A stretch of DNA of 64,000 bases from Cryptomeria japonica. Its lineage: Eukaryota; Streptophyta; Pinopsida; Cupressales; Cupressaceae. The notes below the pieces were generated by a model. That model saw nothing but the letters and a program-made list of their open reading frames with translations, did not search any database and had not been told where the DNA came from. Position 1 is the first letter of the stretch; every line of letters starts with the position of its first letter. The position numbers were made by a program, and so were the translations under genes. Of this stretch, positions 13,084-25,688 are shown in pieces. The DNA is taken from assembly GCF_030272615.1 (NCBI RefSeq), contig NC_081405.1:468894008-468958007 (forward strand), in the 5' to 3' direction.

Positions 13084-16000
13084 TGTAGTACCGCTGCCCT
13101 AATCAAATTCTAATCTCAGTTTAATTTTGGTTAGTTTATCTTAATATAATGTTATAGTCAGATGTTTGATTTAACGCATAGCTGTTGATGTGGTTTCCAC
13201 ACTAGTTGTATGCAAGTTGTTTAGTGTACCTATTTCATTGTATTAATATCGAGCTAATGCTTTCATTAAGTTTATATATGTATGCATGTATGACTCTTGG
13301 TTGCAGGAAATTTCAGGTACAACGCCGCATGAGTGCGAGGTTCGTCTTCACCTGGATTGGCAGGTTTGAGTGTACCTCTTTAATCCTTAGAGTTGGATTA
13401 GGTGGTCATAAGACCCTAGTTGACCTTAGTCATGCTCAAGTGAGCATCGTCAGTCGCCATCGGTAATCCCTTTTTGGTTGGGTTTGCGAGTCGTCTGTTT
13501 GGTTGACCTTCTCAGTTTGCGTGCTTGGTGCGTTTGGTTAAAATTGATTAATTAGTCCTTAGTAATTATTTTGATTAAATATGTATTTGTGCATTAGAGA
13601 TTAATGGACTAAATTAATCGGGGTTTCGTTATGCGATTTTCGTTGATATTGGATTGTTCATTTTAAATTGGGAGTAAGTTCGATTAAATGACTAATTTTG
13701 AATATTAAATGCATTTTGAATATGCTGTTGAATAGAAAGTTTTGTATTTAAATGGCTATAGATTTAATTGTATTATGTTGGCTTTTGAAATTAGAAAGGT
13801 TAAATTGAATTAAATGAGAAATCAATTTGGAATTGAAAGCAAGTCAATTTGTTGTTATAGTTAGAAAAGAATTAATTTTGAGAATTATTTTTAAATAAAA
13901 ATTTTAATTCCAAAAATGGAATTTTGGTCAACTCTTCCATATAACCTAATTTTTGGGGAGATTTTGGGGCATGGATATTTTTGGAAAATTTTTGGATGGA
14001 AAGAGATTTTGGGATGAAATTTGGGGGTTTTTGGAGAGGAGGGAGTTATGCTGGATCTGATAGGTGGGCTCTCCTTCAGCTATTCCAGGATTGCGTATGA
14101 AGGTAGGATTCTGAATTGTTTTTTTATTGCCAAAAGAATTTACTGTTCTGGTTGAAAGAAATGAATTTGTTATTGAAAAATCAGTTTGATTGATTAATAG
14201 AGTAGAATGGAAATAAGATCTTGAATTATCCCTCCTTGATCTCATTCTTTGTTTTCAAATCAATTTCTGGTTTGCTAAGAATGATTTAAAATAAATAAAA
14301 TTGAAATTTATTTGGGGGTTTGGCAGATTAGATGTTAAATTTGTGAAGAACAATCTTGTTTGACCATTGTGCTGATTGGTTTTGGAGGAACTTTTCCCTT
14401 TCCTGATCTGGGTATTTTTTTTCAATTGCTTATGAAGAATTAGAACCAAGAAAATATTTGTTTATTCCAGTCTCTGTGAGACTGTGTTCTTTTTTTTTTC
14501 CTTGCTGTGTATGAAAATTTTAACAGCAGATTAAAAATATATATATATATATTATTTTAAGCGAAATTATAAAGCACGGTGTGTTTTGGTTTATGGCGGA
14601 TTTGGGGGTTTACGGTATTGCCAAGGCCCTCGACCCAGGTTTGGGGAGAGCCAAGGCTTCCCTAAGCTTGGGGAGAGGCCTGCGGAGGCCATGCCGTGCT
14701 CTCCACGCAGCCTAGGCTGGGTGGAGACCACGTCATGGTCTCCCCAACCCTTCTGCAGGGAAAGGGAAAAACCGCGTGGGAGAAGCCCACGTGGCCCCCA
14801 CGTGGTTTTCTTTGAAGTTTTTTTTAATATTGTAATTCATGTTTTTTTTATTATTATTTTTAAATGAAAAAAAAAAAAAGCAAATAAATGAGTTTGTTGA
14901 ATTAAAAGTATTTTTTTTTTTAATAAAGTTTTCAGTTAATTATTAATTATTTTATATATATATGATTAATGGAAATTAATATATGTATATAAACTAATCG
15001 AGATTTAATTCGAAACTTGTGCAAATGCATTAATTATTAGTAAGATATATTTTATTAATAAAGATTAATAATTATATATTAACTAATAATTAACTGGGTT
15101 ATTGTGCACTATTAGTCGTTAATTGTGTATATTTTATTTATCGTGGAATAGTAAATATACTCTTTAATTAACAGTTAATTTTGGATTCTTCTATACGTGC
15201 GTAGGGAAGTAAGATTTGGATTTTAGAAATGATTATCTTCATTTGGATTCCCTTTTTATATTTATATTTCCGTGATCCGTATAGAGCAACTGGACTTGAA
15301 AATATGAAACTGTAGAAGTGGTTTTGAACCAGTATGTCAATGATGGTTTATTGGAGATTAAATATCTTATTTAAATGATTAATGGTTGTCTAAGTTTTAT
15401 TAATATGAATTTGGTTTAAGAACTCATTATGGCGTAATGTCTGTTCGATGCTTTGAACCTTAGAGAGTTAGAAAACCAAGATCAACCTATCCCTAGATGA
15501 GGTAGATAACTATTATCTAATATAGATCTTGTAGGAAACTTGATCGACGTTTAATGTTTAGATCAATTCAGAAAGATTGCATCTGTTGAATATTGTCCTT
15601 TCTGTTTATTGCCTTTGCGAGTTTAATTTCTGTATTCACTCTTAATTATGAATCGGCAAGTCGTGCTTTGTTTGTTAGGACCCTGTCGTATGGAATGATT
15701 TGGGGTACCTATTTCAGTCCTCAATTCCGAGTTGACTGTTGTATTGTGGTGTTGTCGTAGTTGGTCATATCCCTTGTATGGGTGTCGAATGATGATTCGT
15801 GGTTGACCTTAGTTTGTCAGGTCTCTAGTTAGAGCACCGTCAGTAAGTGTACCACTTTTGAGTCGTGTTTGACAAGATGTTTGTTTCTCCCTTCTTGAAC
15901 TCTGTTTGTCTGACCATGTGTATTCCTTGGGTTTTGAGTTTGTCTGAGTATAGTCTAGTGCCGTATGGGAAGTGGCTTTCGATTGGGGGCTGCGCCCAAA

Positions 16001-17365
16001 GTGGCTCCTGGGTAACCCGTCGAAAGTGAGTCTAATAAGTGATAACCTAACAGTAGATTAGAATGTAATCTCTAAGTAAGATAATTGTGCCTCACACATG
16101 GGACGAGTGCTATCATAGATTCGACATGCTGTGAGAAGGCCTGAAATGGCAAACCACCATCCTTGTCTTCACGAGAGGATGTGTGGGTCCACATGAGGCT
16201 TGGATGGGTCGGAGGCTCGGATTAGGTTACCAGGGTAACCCAGTGTATGGGGCTGGGACCTATGAAGACTTGCCATGGTAACCATACCAGGTTGTGTGAT
16301 GACACTTGTCCCTACGTTCGCCAGTGTGTTGTCGTTTTGTCCTGTTAGGAGTACCTTTGTGGGTCGTCCTTTGGTCTCTGCCCTTGTGAGTATCGGTTTC
16401 ATGTTAGACCTTGGGTGGTGATGACTCAGTTTTATGGATGCTCTTCTGGACCTTTGTATTAGCTTTGATTATGTTCAGCTGGATCCTGTTCTTTTCAGGG
16501 ATCGTTTATGTATTAATTGACTGATGCGGTCATTTGTATATTGTTTATGTTTCACCTTGATGGCTGGATTGTAATGGTGTAACCTCTTGTATTGTTAACT
16601 TTATTATTTATCAGAGGGGTCTTGCAGTTGAGCAGACCTAGAGATGTAGCCCTTTAGGGGTGAACTCCGAGATCATTATGGTGTTATGTGATGTATTCTC
16701 TTATGTTTCCCTTATTCAGCTTTATCATGTATGATTAGCTTATGTTAGAACCGTTAAGTGGATAAATGGAATTAACTTTAAATGTTTATTTGCGGTCTTT
16801 CTTGAATGCCATGTTGATCGAATGCATAAGTGGATGAGGTTTATCGTAGATGCTAGTATGCAATCATCTTTTAAAATGTATTAAATTGGAATATGAAAGA
16901 ATGTAACTTAGAGTAATGGAATATATATTCAGTTGTTGTTAAGGAAATTAAATATGCTTGAAAAGATCTCATATGTATATGATGAAATTCTAGTGTGTTA
17001 GAATATTAGATGTATGGCTGGTAATTTTAAACGAACTTGAATGAAGGTTATGAATAGATCTTAATGGATGAACCTTTGCTTGTGATTTATATTTCCATCT
17101 TCTGAAAGAAATTATCCTGATTAAGAATTATCTCATTGTTAAGATAATCTGCTTGTTGGATTAATTGTGTGAGTTAGTGAATTGTGAAATTTAAGTAATC
17201 TCATTGGGAAACTCTTTAGGTGTTAGTTGATGTCTTCCGCTATGTAATCTGAATCTTTGATATCTTGTTGTATCTTAATGTGGTGTAACTTTAAAAAAAA
17301 AAATTATTGCACTCTATTCTTGTGTTTAGCTTAATCCCTTCGGGGTTTCCTGGTGGGGCATTACA
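13084..17365 (+). mobile_element. Solo LTR, 4.28 kb, long-LTR family 1
   Basis: It begins TGTAGTACCGCTGCC and ends GGTGGGGCATTACA. It is flanked by TCAAC at 13079-13083 and 17366-17370. The uninterrupted site with a single TCAAC is present at 37344-37348 in the other LTR of element X. It is the same family as 2724-7060. It has no gene. The interior is AT-rich apart from a GC-rich, hairpin-prone island at about 14590-14830. The terminal CCCTTCGGGG hairpin is at 17337-17346. Short ORFs over the GC island have no recognised domain. Confidence 0.93.
14590..14830. repeat. GC-rich hairpin-prone island in the solo LTR
   Basis: It stands out in an AT-rich LTR. Inverted pairs include GGAGACCACGT with CATGGTCTCC near 14719-14741, and repeated GG(C/T)TTGGGGAGAG words around 14640-14680. 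It is not similar in sequence to the GC-rich islands at 25689-25939 or 44029-44290. Confidence 0.65.
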
Positions 17366-18845
17366 TCAACAAATCTTCTCCATTCCATCAATGCCAAAAA
17401 TGTGAGCTCACAGACTCAATTTTTCTAAAAAATAAAACTGTGCAGTCCAAAAAACAATGCTGCCTTTTCCTTTTTTTACAGTAGAAAGAGAAAGAAAAGA
17501 AAAGGAGAACCCTTTCTCCTTTCTTTCATTACATATATATAACTGATTCTTGAAAAGATTATTAATTAATATTTTCTTTTATCTTCTATCTTCTTCCGAC
17601 AACTCTTTTTAATTTTGTTTCAAATCTTTTATCCTCCATTCATTTCTGAAAAATATTTGAAGAGAATTTAATTTAAACACATCTAATTATGTGTTGACAG
17701 GTGGTCATTTCTTTTATATCTCCATTTCAAAGCCAAGTCTCCACCGTGAGCTTCTCATAATAATAGTTTTCTCAAAAATTTGTATATACCCGTACTCAGA
17801 GATCAATAACTTTCGAACGCAATAATATTTGTCCAATCTCTCTAATGATGATTTAGAAAACTAGGTTTTCTAAAACCTATCAAAATTTTAGCGTGATCCA
17901 ATTGTTCAATTAAAAGTTATACCCCCCGCACTGAGACTAATTTTTCCATCTCAGAAAATCCATGGTTACAGGTTGCATTAAAAACTATCAACAATATACA
18001 TGCCAAATCTTGCACATGGATCACGATTTTGAGCTACCATTTGAAAGAATGAGCTCTATTTTATGACAAAGCTCTCTTTATAATAGAGGAAGATTGTAAC
18101 TCTTCAGATTTTTTTGTAATACCGTGAGCTACTGAAATAATTTTTTTGAAAATATTATCAACTGATATCCTTTGTTATCAACATATGAATTAATAATTAA
18201 ATCCATCTTTCAAAACAACCGAATCTTCCTTTTTAACATGAAGGTTGGAATTTGTATGTGTTAGTGTGGCTATCTCAAAAGCCATCCAAACACTTTTACT
18301 CTCAGCTTAATGATCATTTTTTAAAAACATCCACATTCTAAACCTGTGAACTTTGAACTTTGAACTTTGAACCTTGAACCTTGAGCCTTGAACCTGCGAG
18401 GTTCAAGCAAATGGTTCAAAAACACAAACTGCACCTATAGTATAATGCATTGATTGTTTTTTTCTTTCCATTTTCCTACGCATTGAACCTTGAACTTGAA
18501 CTAAAAAAGGTTCAATAGTTCAAGTTCAATGACCGAAAATTACAAACCCCAAAATTTGAATTTTGAACTTTTTGAACTTGCATGCTTGAACTAAAAAGGT
18601 TCAATAATTCAAGTTCAATGAACAAAAATTACAAATCCTGCTCTAGTTGAATTCGAACTTTGAACTTGAACCTAAACTTTGAACTTGAAAAGGTTCAAGG
18701 TTCAAGTTCAATGACAATTGTTCTTTTCGGCTGCCATGGAAAAACTTGTATAACTTTTTACTGGAAGCTTTGTTTCTTATGAAATTTTAACTATAGAATA
18801 AATAAGCTGAGTAGGGCATAATCCAGAAATAATTTTTGCATATGA
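17366..18845 (-). repeat. Element X left (3') LTR, segment 2
   Basis: It matches 37344-38760 of the right LTR almost throughout. It includes a block rich in TTGAACC/TTGAACT and its complement GGTTCAA at about 18343-18715, which can fold into several hairpins. TATGA at 18841-18845 is the target site of the next insertion. Confidence 0.9.
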
Positions 18846-19655
18846 TGTTGGCATATGGACACTCCAATGAGACATTGTGTGTGATTGGAGGTTTTGTCAT
18901 TGATGGAAACCTTGCAATCCTATGACACCGGCAAGACATCATACCGACAAAGCATTATTCAAGGAAGACAGTGCATCGACATCAACAAGATCACTCTACA
19001 CTGGCACCGGCACCAACACAGAAGAAAAGATGTATACCGGCATAGAGGCCGATAGGATTTTTGATATGTAATATTTTGATTTTTATTGTAAGCCGACTTG
19101 GCAAATTGTAAAATGACTCTTGTATATAAAAGAGATCATTATAGACATTTCTGAGAGTAAGGAAGTGAACAAAAAGAAAATTATTAGGCAGACCTAATGT
19201 ACAAATTATAGGTCAAGGGTATATGTAAATAACAGAGTTAGAATCGATACTGAATCTGGCATTAGAGATGCTATTGTAAAGTAGTACAGATCATTGGATT
19301 AGTACAATCCTCATTTTAAGTCAGTGTGACTTCTCATTGAGCAGTGAGCTCTAGGCAATTGGCCTTCCTGCATGTGCAGGCCCCTATTGTAAGTAATATT
19401 CTCTTATTGGCCAGTAAGTGAATATTGTCGGTGACAAATCCCACCGAGGTTTTTCCCACACCGGGTTTCCTCGTTAAACATCTTGTGTTATGGTGTTCTT
19501 TTCATGTGGATGTTTTTGATTCTGTTTATTACATTAATTCTTGCATACTAGTATACTACTACTTTATGTTCTGCATGTTTTAACTTAAGAAAATTTGAAT
19601 ATCGGTTAGATACTAATTCACCCCCCCCCTCTCAGTATCTGTGGGAACCCTAACA
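18846..19655 (+). mobile_element. Solo copia-type LTR, 810 bp
   Basis: It begins TGTTGGCATATGG and ends GGAACCCTAACA. It is flanked by TATGA at 18841-18845 and 19656-19660. The empty site with a single TATGA is at 38756-38760 in the other LTR of X. The late CACCCCCCCCCTCTCAGTA tract and the ATCCCACCGAGGTTTTTCCC-like motif near 19440 are shared with other copia LTRs here. It holds no gene. Confidence 0.93.
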
Positions 19656-19993
19656 TATGACACATTAAAATCAATATTTAATTATTTGGGCATATGAGTA
19701 ACCTAAAAATTAAACAATTAAAATCTCCCAGCTGACATGGATTTTGGCCATAAAAATTGGTCATTTTGGAGAAGAGGATGTTAAAATTATCTCTATAAAA
19801 GGATTTTATGTCATCTTTCATAGAATTTAAAAAACAATGACTTCTTTGTGATTGGTAGGTAGGGGATGTCCAAGAGGGTGCCTGAAAGTTTGAACAAAGG
19901 TGACCAACACTTTCAACATTAAAACATTAGCAATAGCTGGTTTTTTTAGCTGATTATGGGGATTTAGGTATGAGAACAAATATAGGGCTAACA
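19656..19993 (-). repeat. Element X left (3') LTR, segment 3
   Basis: It matches 38756-39091 and ends ...GGGCTAACA, corresponding to GGGGTAACA at 39091. The ORF at 19827-20141 spans the LTR boundary and has no recognised domain. Confidence 0.85.
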
Positions 19994-20575
19994 TTGGCTC
20001 TGATTGGGGACTAGGACTGTAAAGGACTAGGAGAATCCAAAATGCCTCTGGGAGAGAAAAAAGAATAGTGCTTAGCCATTGGGTAATAAAGTCAAGACAA
20101 ATAGAGCACATGGATCTTCTTGCAGATGAGGGAAGAGGCAAAAAAATAAAACTAACAAGTGAAAACCCACACTAAAATAAGACCAAAAACTAAGACAAGC
20201 TACACCCAAATCACACCAAAAATTTATTTACAAAAGATCAGGCAAACAACCCATGCCTCCAAGAATGCAACTGGTTGTTCATGTAAAGCCATCAACTAGT
20301 TGTGAGAAGTATGTGCCAGTGCAGAAAAGTGGTTGATATGTAAGTAAAATCATTCCCAATAAATAACCTCCAACCATTATAAAGAAGGATCCAATAACAA
20401 CCCATTGTAAAAACTTCCTCAATAACATATCAGATCCAAAGAGCCACTATGCATCATAGACTTTTGGTTGCAACATGTCAACACCATCTTGAGTGAGCTG
20501 ATTCGTACTAGAAATACCACATTCTTCCATACAAATGTTAGAAAAATAAGTCATGCTTTTAATAGGACAACCTTC
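19994..20575 (-). other. Element X non-coding stretch between gag end and 3' LTR
   Basis: No ORF with a recognisable domain is present. I could not identify a convincing polypurine tract next to the left LTR on the minus strand. Confidence 0.6.
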
Positions 20576-22057
20576 TTAAAAAGTGCAAGAATGATCTGTG
20601 AGAAAGTCTCTATCTAAATCTGAAATTTGACTCTCTACACATTCATTTTCCAAGAATTCATTATAAACATTAGCTTCAAAACAAAATGATTCCAGCATGA
20701 GATGACCATCAAACAACTCATCTTCACAATCAAATTTGAATATCTCTAATTCAGATTGCCTGTGTGATATCATAACAGAGGTGAATGAGTTTCCCTTGGT
20801 TTGCATTTCAGCATTCTCAAAATTCTTCAATGTTTTGGGCTGCAACAATTCCTCAATATCTTGCATGCCATCAAACTGAAAAGACTCGTACCTTGTCTGC
20901 ATATCAATATGAGAGATACCCCCTACTTTTTCACCACAAGGTATCTCTTGTTTATGTTGATCTGTTATGCTTCCTTGATTAAAATTATTAGCTGAAATTG
21001 CATTAGAAGTATCAAATGAAAAAGATTCAAATTCTGAAATAGAGACATTTTCCAGCAAACTTCCATCTAATTGTTCATCATCAAATCCTTTCTCTATAGA
21101 AGAAGCATCTGAGCAAGTCATTAAAATTTCTGATTGTGCGGTTTGATCACCCTCATCTTTAAATAAATTATCATTTTCAACATACAAATGACAAATCTCT
21201 ACAATGCTAGGAGAGCTATTTTCAATCACAGGAGGTTCTTGAAAATGTCCATCATTAAAGAGTGTTAAATTTTGAGAATAAGAGATAGGTAGTGCTATTT
21301 TTGCTGCTTTCATAACAAGTTTATTTTGTAGAGGCTCTTTCTTTGGATAAAAATTCTAATTATAAAGACAAATTTCAGATTGTGGCTCCCTCACAACACA
21401 TTCCTCCATGCATTTCATTTCACTTAGCAACATATCATCATCTACCTCAATAGCCTCTTTTTGTGCATCTTTCAAATTTTGTATTTTCTTACGCTCCAAC
21501 TGAAATTTAATTTCAGTTTGCAATGCAGCAATAAAAACACATAGCTAATTACTTTCAATTGGCTGGCAAGCTTGAGGAATTTTACCAGCACATCTATTAA
21601 ATCTATCAATAAAACCTCTCATAGATTCATCATTTTTCATCTGAATTTGAAAGAAATTCAACAATAACTTATAAGTATCAACCACAGGCTGAAATCTTCC
21701 AAGAAATTTTACCTTTAAGTCATCCCAGCTAGTAATGCATCCATCTGGAAAATTCTAAAACCACTCGGCGACATTTCCAACAAGGCTGTCAACAAACAAT
21801 CTCACAAAGACATTCTCTTCTTGCACTCCAAGAATCCCACAGGTAACCATGACTTCTTTAATGTGATCATCAGGATCTTGATTCTTATCTTCAGCAAACT
21901 TTGGAAAGCATTCGTTTGATCCTTTAGGAAGGGCTGAATATTGGGGCAAAGCAAATGGACCAAAATGAGTCCCCCATGGCTGAGCTGCAACTAAAGCCAT
22001 AATTTCAGATTGGAATTCTTCAACCAGACATAAATAGAGTCGCCAATCTTCTTTCAC
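20576..22057 (-). pseudogene. gag-like gene of element X with three in-frame TAG codons
   Basis: A single minus-strand frame of about 494 codons runs from 22057 to 20576. The first codon of the open stretch is GTG; a likelier ATG is near 22000. The N-terminal part has the gypsy gag (retrotransposon gag domain) pattern: FPKFAEDKNQDPDDHIKEV, FVRLFVDSLVGNVAEWF, then WDDLKVKFLGRF and FIDRFNRCAGKIP. The C-terminal 245 codons are acidic and have no recognised domain; no zinc knuckle is seen. The frame is interrupted by TAG at 21755-21757, 21545-21547 and 21356-21358, with no frameshift; the first follows the conserved AEWF. Gag would assemble the particle. No pol follows. Confidence 0.8.
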
Positions 22058-22118
22058 ACAGAGATGCCTTTAAAACTTGAGAAAAAAAAACAAAAATGAT
22101 TGATCTTTTGATTTCGAA

Positions 22119-22136
22119 TCCCCAACAGAGTCGCCA
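22119..22136 (-). other. Primer binding site of element X
   Basis: On the minus strand, TGGCGACTCTGTTGGGGA starts six bases inside the right LTR boundary at 22143 and is followed by TTCGAA. That is exactly the pattern of a tRNA 3' acceptor arm plus T-arm complement. I cannot say with confidence which tRNA. It fixes the element orientation as minus. Confidence 0.8.
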
Positions 22137-22142
22137 AAAATC

Positions 22143-22387
22143 TGTTGGTAAACAAATTTGTCCTTCTTAAATACCTTTTAAAAATGACTTCCAAATGCCC
22201 AAATTGAAAGACAAAACAAGAACCAACAGTTGAGTCACTCACAATGGTGAGTGCAAGTGCTCTCTGAATTTTGATATGAACGTACAACTCTCTTCATTGG
22301 ATAAAAATATATATTTTCTGAATATGCTTTTAACTAGAAAGCAATAAAGGAAGACTAACATCTACCCATAACCATGAAAGTAGATGC
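22143..22387 (-). repeat. Element X right (5') LTR, segment 1
   Basis: On the plus strand it starts TGTTGGTAAAC, with the TG terminus intact, and matches 12511-12755. It ends in GATGC (22383-22387), the left target-site copy of the gypsy element. Confidence 0.92.
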
Positions 22388-24778
22388 TGTGAGGCCCTAC
22401 CCCGACCCATCCTATCTCTTCAGTTATTTTCATTTTGGAACTATTTTGGATGCTAGTTTTGACACACTATGGATATAGAACTTTGCATGGTCCCACGATT
22501 TTTGGTAACATTGATATATATGGATGCTTCATTTCTATGCCTTGTGGATTATAGAATATTATATGATTCTAGATTAGGGTAATATTGTGATGATGCAGGT
22601 TATTATCTAAACTTCAGGATTTGATATAATGTTTGGAAAATGTTTGCATATATTGTAGATGGATCAAATTTTGAGGATTATGAGGAAATTGCTTTGAATT
22701 GTGGCAAATTATATTTCATAATGTCAAGTCTTTGTAGAATGAATGTATTGTATTCTGATTATGTGATTTTATATATTATATGAGGCTATTTGGGAAGTAC
22801 TAATGTTTAAATTGAGATGTGCAGGAAAATATCAATGTGACCATGGAAATATTAGGGAGAATCAAGCCTAGGCCAATGTGCGTTAGTAAAACTAGGGGTT
22901 GTCTATTTGGAGAGACAACACCCCGTATGTACTGTATTTTATTCGTAAATGTAAAATGTTGCATGAGTGTAATTTGTATTTATTTGATTGATTAAATTGT
23001 TTAAGGGACAATTGCCATGTGGTTATTGTGATGTGGAATTATTTTGTAGTGTCACTTGACACCTATGTAGTATGTTGTGTTAGCAATTGTCATGTCACCT
23101 TTTTGAAAGTTTTATTTTTGTTAATGGTTATATCCCCTAATTATCCTTGAAGGAACCAAGAAATCTAGGTTAGAGAGCCACAAGGAAGGTCAACTCAGAG
23201 TTGACCCGTAGGTTAACTTCAGGTGGACTTTCTGAAGGTCAAATCAACTCCTAGAGTCAATTTTAGAGCTTTTCTATTAGGCCTCATGGGGTACCTATGG
23301 GTGAAGGCCAAAATTGGCCATGTGTCTTTCCCTTAGGACTTGTTTAACCACCCAAAAAAGTGGTTTTCCCAAGATGGACGAATTCCATCTATAGGAGTGC
23401 CATCCTTGGAAGGAGAACCTTTTTGGAGATAGTAATCCCTCTTCCCCATTCCATTTCCCTTCTCTAGGCACCTAGGTTAGGGAGTGTGTAAGACCTAGGG
23501 AAGACCAACCCAATGGGAGATCACTCACTCTATCCAAGAGGTTGGAAAGAGTGAGAGAGGCCTTCTTAGGCTAAGAATGGAAGCTTAGTGAGCTAATCAC
23601 CCACTCTCCACTTTTGGAGATTTTTGGAAAAATTTGAAAAGAAAAACCAGTTTTAGAAAATTGAGAGGAATTTTGGTGGCCAAGGATTGCAGAAAGTTGT
23701 GTGGATTGGGCAGCTCATCTCCAACTAAGTTTAGCATACCTATTGGCAGAATAAGGTTGGTTGTTATCTCCTCTTGGTTTTGTTGTCTATGTTAGTTATG
23801 TTGTTTTGTTGAAGGAAAGAAATGCTTGTAAAGAAAGTGTGTATGTAAATTGTTGTTGAAGAAAATAATGTGTAGTTTCATTTCTATATTTTTCTGTTTT
23901 GTGTTCTTGTTTTGGGAGTGTCCAAGATCTTCTACTCTTGGGAGAGTAGGATGATCTTGGGGTGGAAGAAGCATGACAGCCTTGGGTGAGAGGCTCTCCT
24001 TAAGGAGAGTGATCTCAAGGGTGTCCTTTGTGACCCTTGCTGCATAGCCTTGTGTATGCATTTGGGGGTCATAAGGGGAGAGAAATGGCTTTGAGCCTTT
24101 GAGGGGCATAAGGTGGTTGGGATGAATTCTGTTGAGTATTTTGTGTTGCCATGAGGTGGCTTGTGTTATATTTTTGGCTGCAGTCTCCCCAATGGTACTT
24201 GGTCCACTTCCACCCGTAGATTGATCACCCCAAGTGTGGTGAAAGTGTAGCTTGGGATGGGAAAGTGTATGTGTTGTGTGTTTGCCCTATTGTTGTGTTG
24301 TATTGCCTGATTGTAACCCATCTAGGTCTTGATTCTCCTAGCTCGGGGGTGGCTTCTGGTAAGCCTAGGCTGGGAGGTGAGCATCCCATGGTCACAGTCC
24401 TAAGTTTTATTTGCAGGTGGCTTGGAAAAAAAAAAAAAAAAAAGGACTAGGAGTTGCAGATTTTGTGTTGCAGACTTCTACTCAGATTCCTGATTTTTAT
24501 TTAAATGCAGAAAAGAAGAAAGAAATGTAACCTTATGCTTTGTAGCAAAAGAAAAAGAAGAGAAAGTGCATATGTAGATATAGGGCTTAAAATGATTCTG
24601 TTTCTGTTTAAATAAATGTAATTATTATTTTCTGTGTAAAGATTAGAAAAAAAAGAGGGACTGTTAGATTATCTACCCATTTTCTTATTTGGGCTATTGT
24701 AACTATCATTCTGGAAAAACAATGTAAATGTAATTCTTTTTATTATATTTTTATGTCTATTGTGTTTGTTGTAGTCTA

Positions 24779-24902
24779 CATTTAAATCTGGTCGGTAACA
24801 TGTTTATTTACTGCATTAGTAAGGAAAAGAAAAAGAAATGCATTTAAATCTGGTCTGTAACATGTTTATTTACTGCATTAGTAAGGAAAAGAAAAAGAAA
24901 TG
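24779..24902. repeat. 62-bp tandem pair within the LTR
   Basis: Two copies begin CATTTAAATCTGGTC at 24779 and 24841 and differ at one base (CGG against CTG). The same pair occurs in the 3' LTR from about 34502. Confidence 0.85.
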
Positions 24903-25400
24903 CAGTAGGGTCATTATTTACTTGCATAGCTTAAATTCTGTTAATTTTATGACTGTTTTAAAAAAAAAAGACTGAACTAGTATTGTTTTGTATTTCTCAC
25001 TATCTACTTGCATAGTTTAGATTCTGTTATTTTATGACTGTAAAAAAAAAAAAAAACAGAACTATTTTATTTCTGTAGCAAGTTCAAATGAAAGGAAGAA
25101 AAAAATAAAATATAGACCTATTCTAAATGCTGAAAGAAGACCAAAAACAGAATGTAAATAGTTGAAAATCCCAAATCAATATAAGGGTTTTAACCCTATT
25201 ACTTCAACATTTAGTCATATATATCTCTATATGTATATAAGTATATATATTGAAAATATATACCTATATAGATATAAGATATATATATATATAAGCTTCC
25301 TGTAATGTGCATACCCCTGTAACAACGAAATAAAAGACATATTCGGAATCCTGTGCATCTCTGTTACAAACATATAAAAGAATGGCAGAATAGACTTCTT

Positions 25401-25451
<51 letters not shown>

Positions 25452-25527
25452 TCTGCATAAAAAAAAAAATATATCCTATGAATGCCTGTAGAAGAAAATA
25501 TTTTCGCATTCATAAATGATACTGTGC

Positions 25528-25568
<41 letters not shown>

Positions 25569-25688
25569 CAATATATATATTTGATATATTCAAGAAAACC
25601 ACATCTTATAACATGTTTTTTATCAACCCACGAATATAGTTAAATGAATAACAAAAAAAAAAATCTTGCAATAACAATGTTGGCCGAA

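Noticed and set aside
14586..14867. 93-residue ORF (MVYGGFGGLRY...) in the solo LTR at 13084-17365
   Set aside because: It covers the GC-rich hairpin island, is not seen in the sister LTR at 2724-7060, and has no recognised domain.
19994..20020. TTGGCTCTGATTGGGGA next to the left LTR of X as a plus-strand primer site
   Set aside because: It resembles a primer site by chance. The gag frame and a better tRNA-like site with a T-arm extension at 22119-22136 both indicate minus orientation.
20785..20995. Plus-strand ORFs opposite the gag of element X
   Set aside because: They are shadows of the minus-strand gag frame.
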